NCBI GenBank assembly: GCA_036383895.1
Contig: DASVNK010000033.1
Location: 35,616-99,615 of the forward strand
Reading direction: 5' to 3'
Source of the DNA: DASVNK01 sp036383895
Lineage (GTDB): Bacteria; Verrucomicrobiota; Verrucomicrobiia; Limisphaerales; SXQI01
Length of the DNA stretch: 64,000 bases
The translations under genes were made by a program, and so were the position numbers. How positions within the stretch are numbered: position 1 is the stretch's first letter; each line of letters opens with the position of its first letter. Below the pieces are notes generated by a model. The model was given only the letters and a program-made list of their open reading frames with translations. It was not told where the DNA came from and did not search any database. This document shows positions 59,746 through 64,000 of this stretch, piece after piece.

Positions 59746-60966
59746 CTACTTCGACGCTGGCGTTAGCTTCAGCAATTCTCCCTGACGGTCGTCGACCGCG
59801 ACGATGATTGAGCCGTCTTTAGATTCGATGACATCGCGGATGCGGCGCTTCATATCGATGCGTTCTTCCACGGCGACTCGTTCGCCGTCGAGTTGGAGGC
59901 GAATGAGCGCGCGGGAGGAGAGTCCGCCGACGAACAAACTACCGCGCCATCCTTTGAAAAGCTCACCGGTGTAGAAGGTCGCGCCGGAAGGGGAAATGAC
60001 GGGAGTGAACGCGCGGACTGGCGCCTGAAATTCGCGCGAGGTGCCGTGGCCGGGAATCATCGCGTAGGCGCTGGAGAGTCCTTGCCGCGAATAGTGGCTG
60101 CCTTCGCTGACGAGTGGCCAGCCGTAGTTGGTGCCCTTCTTGATGAGGTTCAGTTCGTCGCCGCCGGAGGGACCCATCTCTACTGTCCAAAGGTTTCCGT
60201 TCGAAGGATCGACAGCGGCGCAGAGCGCGTTGCGAACTCCGTAAGCCCATATGTCCTTGAGCGCGCCTTCGCGAGTGGCGAACGGATTATCTTCGGGAAT
60301 GGAGCCGTCAGAGTTGATACGCACGACCTTACCCAAGTTTGAGGCGAGACTTTGGGAGGGTTCGAAGCGCATACGATCGGCGGAGGTGATGAATAATTTT
60401 CCGTCTTGCGCGAAGACGATGCGGTTACCGAAGTGGCCGCGGCCAACGGTCATAGGAATCTGACGCCAAATGACTTTCACATCGGAGACCTGGTTGTCCT
60501 GAAACTTCGCGCGAGCAACAACACCGCCGCGAAGGACGTTGTCGCTGAGGTCGACGCCGGGGAGGCGGAAGTCGTCCGTTGCGAGATTGTCTTTGGGCTG
60601 AGGGTCGGCCGCTTCGACGTAGGAGAGATAGATGTAGTTGTTCTCCTGAAACTTAGGATCGACTTCGACGTCCATGAGGCCGCCCTGGTCGCGCGGGCCG
60701 CGATAGGTGACCTGTGGCACGCCCTGGACCGGCTCACTGAGTTTGCCCTCAGACCAAACGCGGAGTCGACCAGGCTTTTCGGTGATCAGCAGCTTGCCAT
60801 CAGGCAGGAAAGCCATGCCCCATGGGTATTCGAGTGTGGCGAGTTTCTCGACGCGGACCTCGCCGACCGTGGATTGGACCGCTTGCGGCGCGGCTTGTTG
60901 CGAGAATGCAGACGGCGCGATGAAGGCTAAAACGATTAATAGTAAGACGGTTCGAAGTACTCCCAT
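59746..60966 (-). CDS. PQQ-dependent sugar (aldose) dehydrogenase, YliI/Asd type
   Basis: This exported beta-propeller enzyme oxidises aldoses with PQQ. The 406-aa product starts at ATG 60966 with a signal peptide (TVLLLIVLAFIAPSAFS). Family landmarks include PWGMAFLPDGKLLITEKPGRL, GGLMDVEVDPKF, GRGHFGNRIVFAQDGKLFIT (catalytic His region), GKVVRINSDGSIPEDNPF, YGVRNALCAAVDP and GPSGGDELNLIKKGTNYGWP. PQQ synthesis genes are not in the window. An upstream start to 61113 would precede the signal peptide and is disfavoured. Confidence 0.9.
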   Translation of the reverse strand: MGVLRTVLLLIVLAFIAPSAFSQQAAPQAVQSTVGEVRVEKLATLEYPWGMAFLPDGKLLITEKPGRLRVWSEGKLSEPVQGVPQVTYRGPRDQGGLMDVEVDPKFQENNYIYLSYVEAADPQPKDNLATDDFRLPGVDLSDNVLRGGVVARAKFQDNQVSDVKVIWRQIPMTVGRGHFGNRIVFAQDGKLFITSADRMRFEPSQSLASNLGKVVRINSDGSIPEDNPFATREGALKDIWAYGVRNALCAAVDPSNGNLWTVEMGPSGGDELNLIKKGTNYGWPLVSEGSHYSRQGLSSAYAMIPGHGTSREFQAPVRAFTPVISPSGATFYTGELFKGWRGSLFVGGLSSRALIRLQLDGERVAVEERIDMKRRIRDVIESKDGSIIVAVDDRQGELLKLTPASK

Positions 60967-61057
60967 AAAGATCTCCTGGTTCAAGCTGGACGAAAAAGAT
61001 TCACTTGAACGCGGGCCGGAGTCAATAGCGCGGCGAAATGGTGTCATAACAGGTGGT

Positions 61058-62008
61058 TTAGGGGTGGCAGCATTTTTTGGATTTGCGGCCGGAGCCGCAG
61101 GGGCAGGGGTCATTGCGGCCGGGTTTGGGCGGGGCGATATGGGGTTTTGGTTTCGGGGTTTCAGTGGTGGGAGTTTGTTCGCGTGAAAAAGCGTGAATTG
61201 GCGATACGCGCGAAGTGGAATTTGGTGGAATTACAGGAATTACGGGGGTTTGGTGAGGGTCTTGAGGTGGAATTGAGGGGACGGATTCCGGTGAGACGGA
61301 GGGTTGGGCGCGCTGTTTCATGCTGGAGAGCATCGAGATGACGGTGGGATTGAGGTCGGATGGATTGCAGGGGAGGTCGTCGCGGTCGAGGCCGGCGGAT
61401 TTCAATTGGGCGAGGAGTTTTTGCTGGCGGTGGCGTTCGTTGGAGACGTCGATTTGAAAATCGGATACGTCGTCGAGGGGATGGGGGTGGTCTGCGTCCT
61501 CCGGAAGGTCTTCGTCGAGAGGAACGAAGTCGGCGGAGGGGAGGTTGGCGCAGGTTTGGACGAGTTTCTGATAGTTGGCGCGAGTGGATTTCGGGTGGTC
61601 GGCGCGGAACTTGGCATCGGAGAGGTAAAGATTTTCGGCGGTTTTGAGGAGGCGGAAGTCGCTGGACATATCTGCGAGGTTTTTGCCGTCGCGGAGGTCT
61701 TTGAGGACGCGGGCCTGGACGGTGGCGCGGATGGCGCCGAGGAAGGCGTTGGCGTCCTGCTCGTGGCGGATGTTGGAGGCGGCGGCGAGTTGGGAGAGGA
61801 GGCCGTGGGTGGGATCGGCCTGGTGCTGGGTGAAGAAGCGGCAGAGGGCGGCGCGGGAGGTGTAGAGGTCCAGGCCGCCTTCGGCGCGTGATTTGGCGAG
61901 GATTTCTGCGACTTCGGTGTATTCCTTCTCGCGGCAGAGATTGAGGACGTATTTGCGATCCTCGGGCGAGAGGCAGGAGAAATGGCTCTTCGATTTTTGT
62001 GTTATCAT
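61058..62008 (-). CDS. SEC-C motif protein with repeat-derived linker
   Basis: The 316-aa product ends in a classical SEC-C zinc motif (GRNDPCPCGSGRKSKKCC). The N-terminal ~130 residues form a helical domain (LSPEDRKYVLNLCREKEYTE, ASNIRHEQDANAFLGAIRAT) of unknown family; its start resembles phage terminase- or Gp27-type helical regions, an uncertain likeness. The proline-rich linker (about residues 225-290, HQTPVIPVIPPNSTSR) is encoded by sequences also present without a gene at 20.1-20.3 kb. A 27-bp perfect palindrome lies 20 nt before the ATG at 62008. Confidence 0.75.
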   Translation of the reverse strand: MITQKSKSHFSCLSPEDRKYVLNLCREKEYTEVAEILAKSRAEGGLDLYTSRAALCRFFTQHQADPTHGLLSQLAAASNIRHEQDANAFLGAIRATVQARVLKDLRDGKNLADMSSDFRLLKTAENLYLSDAKFRADHPKSTRANYQKLVQTCANLPSADFVPLDEDLPEDADHPHPLDDVSDFQIDVSNERHRQQKLLAQLKSAGLDRDDLPCNPSDLNPTVISMLSSMKQRAQPSVSPESVPSIPPQDPHQTPVIPVIPPNSTSRVSPIHAFSREQTPTTETPKPKPHIAPPKPGRNDPCPCGSGRKSKKCCHP

Positions 62009-62027
62009 GCCTGCGAGTGTAGGGGAG

Positions 62028-62054
62028 GGGGTCGGTCATTTATTGACCGACCCC
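62028..62054 (-). promoter_or_regulatory. Palindrome in the leader of the SEC-C gene
   Basis: GGGGTCGGTCA and TGACCGACCCC (11 bp, perfect) surround a 5-nt TTTAT loop, 20 nt before the start at 62008. The A-rich tract lies on the wrong side for a terminator on either strand: on the minus strand the T-run precedes the hairpin. An operator or RNA control hairpin is more likely. Confidence 0.6.
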
Positions 62055-62078
62055 AAAAAGAAAAAAGGAGGAAAGTTA

Positions 62079-62120
62079 CACAGAGGGCACAGAGGAAGAG
62101 GCACAGAGGGCCACGAGAGG
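62079..62120. repeat. CACAGAGG-type short dispersed repeat
   Basis: CACAGAGGG, CACAGAGGAAGAGG, CACAGAGGGC and CACGAGAGG follow each other. Similar CACAGAGGNCACAGAGG strings are widespread in environmental genomes. It fills the gap between the SEC-C gene and the chimera gene. Confidence 0.7.
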
Positions 62121-62178
62121 GGGTTGTTGGGATGCGGGAGAGCAGTGCGTGAAAGTGCTGCCAGCGACGAAGATCGCG

Positions 62179-63384
62179 TTACCAAAGCGTGTGAAAAAGA
62201 GGCGCGGCCGCCAGGCTGCAGACTGGGTCAGTTCCGATGGCGCCGTAGGTGTAGATTCCGCCGTCGGGACATTGGGGTTCTTCTCCGATGACGGTGATTA
62301 TGTCGTCGATCAAGAAAGCGGCGCCGGGTCCAAGGTTTTGCCTTTGGGCGACCTGGTATTTCTCGAACAAGATTCGGCGGAGGTTGAGATCGCAGATGTT
62401 ATTGTTTGGTTCGCGCACCTGGAGGTAGACGAATTCGCTGTGACTGTTCGGACGATTGGGAAGACGCAACGGGAAAGCATCGGTTGAAACGAGGACGAAA
62501 TAGCCGTTGGGATACACGTCCGTGAGTCCGCGCAAAATGTAATTGCGACCGGTGTCACCCTGGAAATCAATAACGAGACTATTGGTTTCGCGACGCAGGG
62601 TGAGAATCGGGGCAGGGGCAACTTTGACTGATAAATGGGCAATGCTGCTGGTTAGCGACAAAAAGGCGCCGGTTGAATTGGGAACAGATAAAACGGCGCG
62701 ATACTCGCCCGCCAGTTCGGCAGTGACATTGGTGAAGGCGAGAGTTGGGCCAGTTCTGCCAGGGAGATCGGTGTTGTTGTGTTGCCACTGGAGGGAGAGC
62801 GGTTGTTGCGGATCGGATGCTGCGAAGACACTAAAGAAAGCGTTTGCTCCTGGGGACGAGGTTTTACTGCGCGGATGTTCGATGATGAAGGGCGAGCGGG
62901 TATTGGAGAGGAGAAGTGAAAAGTCGGTGGCTTGCTGGCCCGCGACGCGGATCCGGTATTCGACATCGGATTGTGCATCGAAGTAGGCGTAGCGAGTGGG
63001 ATAATCGCCGCCGAGCACAGGGATATCGACGAGGAGGTTTGAGACCTCCTGTGTGGCGGCGAGGGTGGCGCCTGTGGAGATGGATAATGTGCCACCACCG
63101 GCAGTGGCGCGCGGAACGACTAAAATGCGGCTGGTTGCCGGGGCTATCCAAGAAAACCAGACTGATGAGGTGCCATCCCAATGCATGGGCGAGGGGGACT
63201 CGCCGTTCTCGAAGGTTGCGCCGCGTAGTGAGCTGGTAATGGAGACCGATGAGCCGGTGAGTTGTGTGGCGTTGGCGAAGTTGTCGTTAGCTGGAGCGGC
63301 GGAGTGGGAAGGGATTAGGAAAACGTAGAGAAGCGCGGCTGAAAGGAAGACGCGTAGTACGGCGATCTCGCCATAGGTTGCCAT
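62179..63384 (-). CDS. Exported Ig-like protein ending in a pilin-type cysteine tail
   Basis: The product (401 aa from ATG 63384) begins with a signal peptide (LRVFLSAALLYVFLIPSHSA) and a NDNFANATQL domain common on exported verrucomicrobial proteins. An Ig-like module follows in the middle (LSLQWQHNNTDLPGRTGPTL, then AELAGEYRAVL). The final ~75 residues hold two cysteine-bearing parts, NNICDLNLRRILFEKYQVAQ and PQCPDGGIYTYGAIGTDPVC, as in C-termini of verrucomicrobial prepilins; the usual N-terminal pilin helix is missing. Fusing a pilin-type tail to an Ig-type exported protein is unusual. Upstream starts to 63465 are possible. Confidence 0.75.
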   Translation of the reverse strand: MATYGEIAVLRVFLSAALLYVFLIPSHSAAPANDNFANATQLTGSSVSITSSLRGATFENGESPSPMHWDGTSSVWFSWIAPATSRILVVPRATAGGGTLSISTGATLAATQEVSNLLVDIPVLGGDYPTRYAYFDAQSDVEYRIRVAGQQATDFSLLLSNTRSPFIIEHPRSKTSSPGANAFFSVFAASDPQQPLSLQWQHNNTDLPGRTGPTLAFTNVTAELAGEYRAVLSVPNSTGAFLSLTSSIAHLSVKVAPAPILTLRRETNSLVIDFQGDTGRNYILRGLTDVYPNGYFVLVSTDAFPLRLPNRPNSHSEFVYLQVREPNNNICDLNLRRILFEKYQVAQRQNLGPGAAFLIDDIITVIGEEPQCPDGGIYTYGAIGTDPVCSLAAAPLFHTLW

Positions 63385-63464
63385 GATGGGCTTATCGGCG
63401 GGAGGGTGGGGGACTGAAGGTCGAGCCTGAGTGGGTGAGTGGGTAAATTGTGTTCTGCTCCGCA

Positions 63465-63668
63465 TCAGGGTTGAGGCTCAAAGAGAACAACGGGGCCGTT
63501 CTGCACAAAGTTCAATTCAAATTCGCGGGCGAAAGCTGCTACGAATTCCATATGTTCTGCGTCGACGTCGCGAAGCTCAAAGAGCCTGAGGGTGCGGCGA
63601 AAGGTATCGCAGTCGATCTGCCACATGGGCGTGCGGGTCGAAGTCCAGTTTATCGATGTGCGTTTCAA
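63465..63668 (-). CDS. Possible small protein, 67 aa
   Basis: No family was recognised. The minus-strand frame reads RTLRLFELRDVDAEHMEFVA and FAREFELNFVQNGPVVLFEPQP, which has plausible hydrophobic/charged patterning; start ATG 63668. A conflicting plus-strand frame (63450-63677) overlaps it and is less likely. It may be the end of a larger broken gene, since upstream minus-strand frames are open for short distances. Confidence 0.35.
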   Translation of the reverse strand: MKRTSINWTSTRTPMWQIDCDTFRRTLRLFELRDVDAEHMEFVAAFAREFELNFVQNGPVVLFEPQP

Positions 63669-63747
63669 GCAACCTGAAAAGAAAATGCCAAAAGCGAAGG
63701 CGGCAGCAAATTGCTGAGCATCCCGATCGTGATTTCATAGGCCGCCG

Positions 63748-63793
63748 GAATGGGTGTCGGGGCAATAAAGAATGGGCGTCGGGGCGCTAAATA
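63748..63793. repeat. Two imperfect direct repeats
   Basis: GAATGGGTGTCGGGGCAATA AA (63748-63769) and GAATGGGCGTCGGGGCGCTA AATA (63770-63793) follow each other with a small length difference. The surrounding gap (63669-63849) shows no gene. Confidence 0.7.
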
Positions 63794-63849
63794 GAGAGGC
63801 CGCTCCCCGCTTGCAACGGACTGGAGAGCAGCCCAGTTCCGGGCGGTTT

Positions 63850-64000
63850 CTACCGCTTCGTTCCTTCCATACGGAAACTTAAATCTTCGTGAGCAGACGG
63901 CTTTTTCATTGGGTGAGGGTCCAGGGTAATCAGGTTACCTTCTTCATTTCTCACGACACCCAGGCCGCGGACGGTAGAAGCGATCTGCATGACATCCTCG
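63850..64000 (-). CDS. C-terminal end of an unidentified gene
   Basis: A minus-strand frame enters from beyond 64000 and ends with a TAG at 63850-63852. It encodes EDVMQIASTVRGLGVVRNEE, then LDPHPMKKPSAHEDLSFRME and ends in GTKR. No domain can be named from 50 residues. The open frame without stops and balanced composition support coding. Confidence 0.5.
   Translation of the reverse strand, partial: EDVMQIASTVRGLGVVRNEEGNLITLDPHPMKKPSAHEDLSFRMEGTKR

Overview
The window looks like a chromosomal segment of a Verrucomicrobiota bacterium (PVC group). The evidence is mixed. An extracellular protein ends in a characteristic verrucomicrobial tail (27128-28975). A pilin-type cysteine tail of the kind seen in this phylum is fused to an Ig-like protein (62179-63384). 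Lysine/peptidoglycan precursor synthesis uses LL-diaminopimelate aminotransferase (dapL). Menaquinone is made by the futalosine route (mqnC). Intergenic regions carry many short dispersed repeats. No rRNA, tRNA, CRISPR array or intact insertion sequence was recognised.

Layout. 1-11.6 kb is housekeeping: the end of a Fic/Doc-family gene, pnp and rpsO on the minus strand, a DUF4142 protein, then a compact plus-strand run nusB - PHP phosphoesterase - ftsY - ribD - ribE, meeting a large MFS/spermidine-synthase-like fusion on the minus strand. 11.6-20.4 kb is an accessory stretch. It holds small hypothetical proteins, an alkaline-phosphatase-like enzyme, SUKH/SMI1-, DUF1963- and DMP19-like proteins (families often used as toxin immunity proteins), a Uma2 protein, at least two genes broken by apparent one-base deletions in homopolymers, three copies of a ~97-nt triple-hairpin repeat and several 10-nt-period repeats. 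20.4-38.8 kb returns to core metabolism: lysS with an unusual C-terminal extension, an MFS permease, dapL, purH, a His-rich secreted peptide, a beta-helix-like surface protein, nnr, an acyltransferase, a CPBP protease - thiL - tsaE - tsaB run, a TSUP permease, mqnC and a PRC-barrel protein.

38.9-59.7 kb is a single-strand flagellar cluster: flgB flgC fliE fliF fliG fliH fliI fliJ motE-like fliK flgD flgE fliL fliM fliN fliO fliP fliQ fliR flhB flhA flhF, then a small membrane protein, fliA, motA, motB and a small cysteine protein. The order closely follows the Bacillus fla/che operon. It encodes the MS ring, export apparatus, C-ring, hook-building parts, stator and sigma-28, but no flagellin, filament cap, L/P-ring or chemotaxis genes. 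Each of the two apparent transcription units is preceded by a GG-N10-GC sequence matching a sigma-54 promoter, and a terminator-like hairpin separates the units. This suggests RpoN control of early genes and of the fliA-motAB unit.

59.7-64 kb carries, on the minus strand, a PQQ-type sugar dehydrogenase, a SEC-C motif protein whose linker is built from a dispersed repeat, the Ig/pilin-tail chimera, and the end of an unidentified gene.
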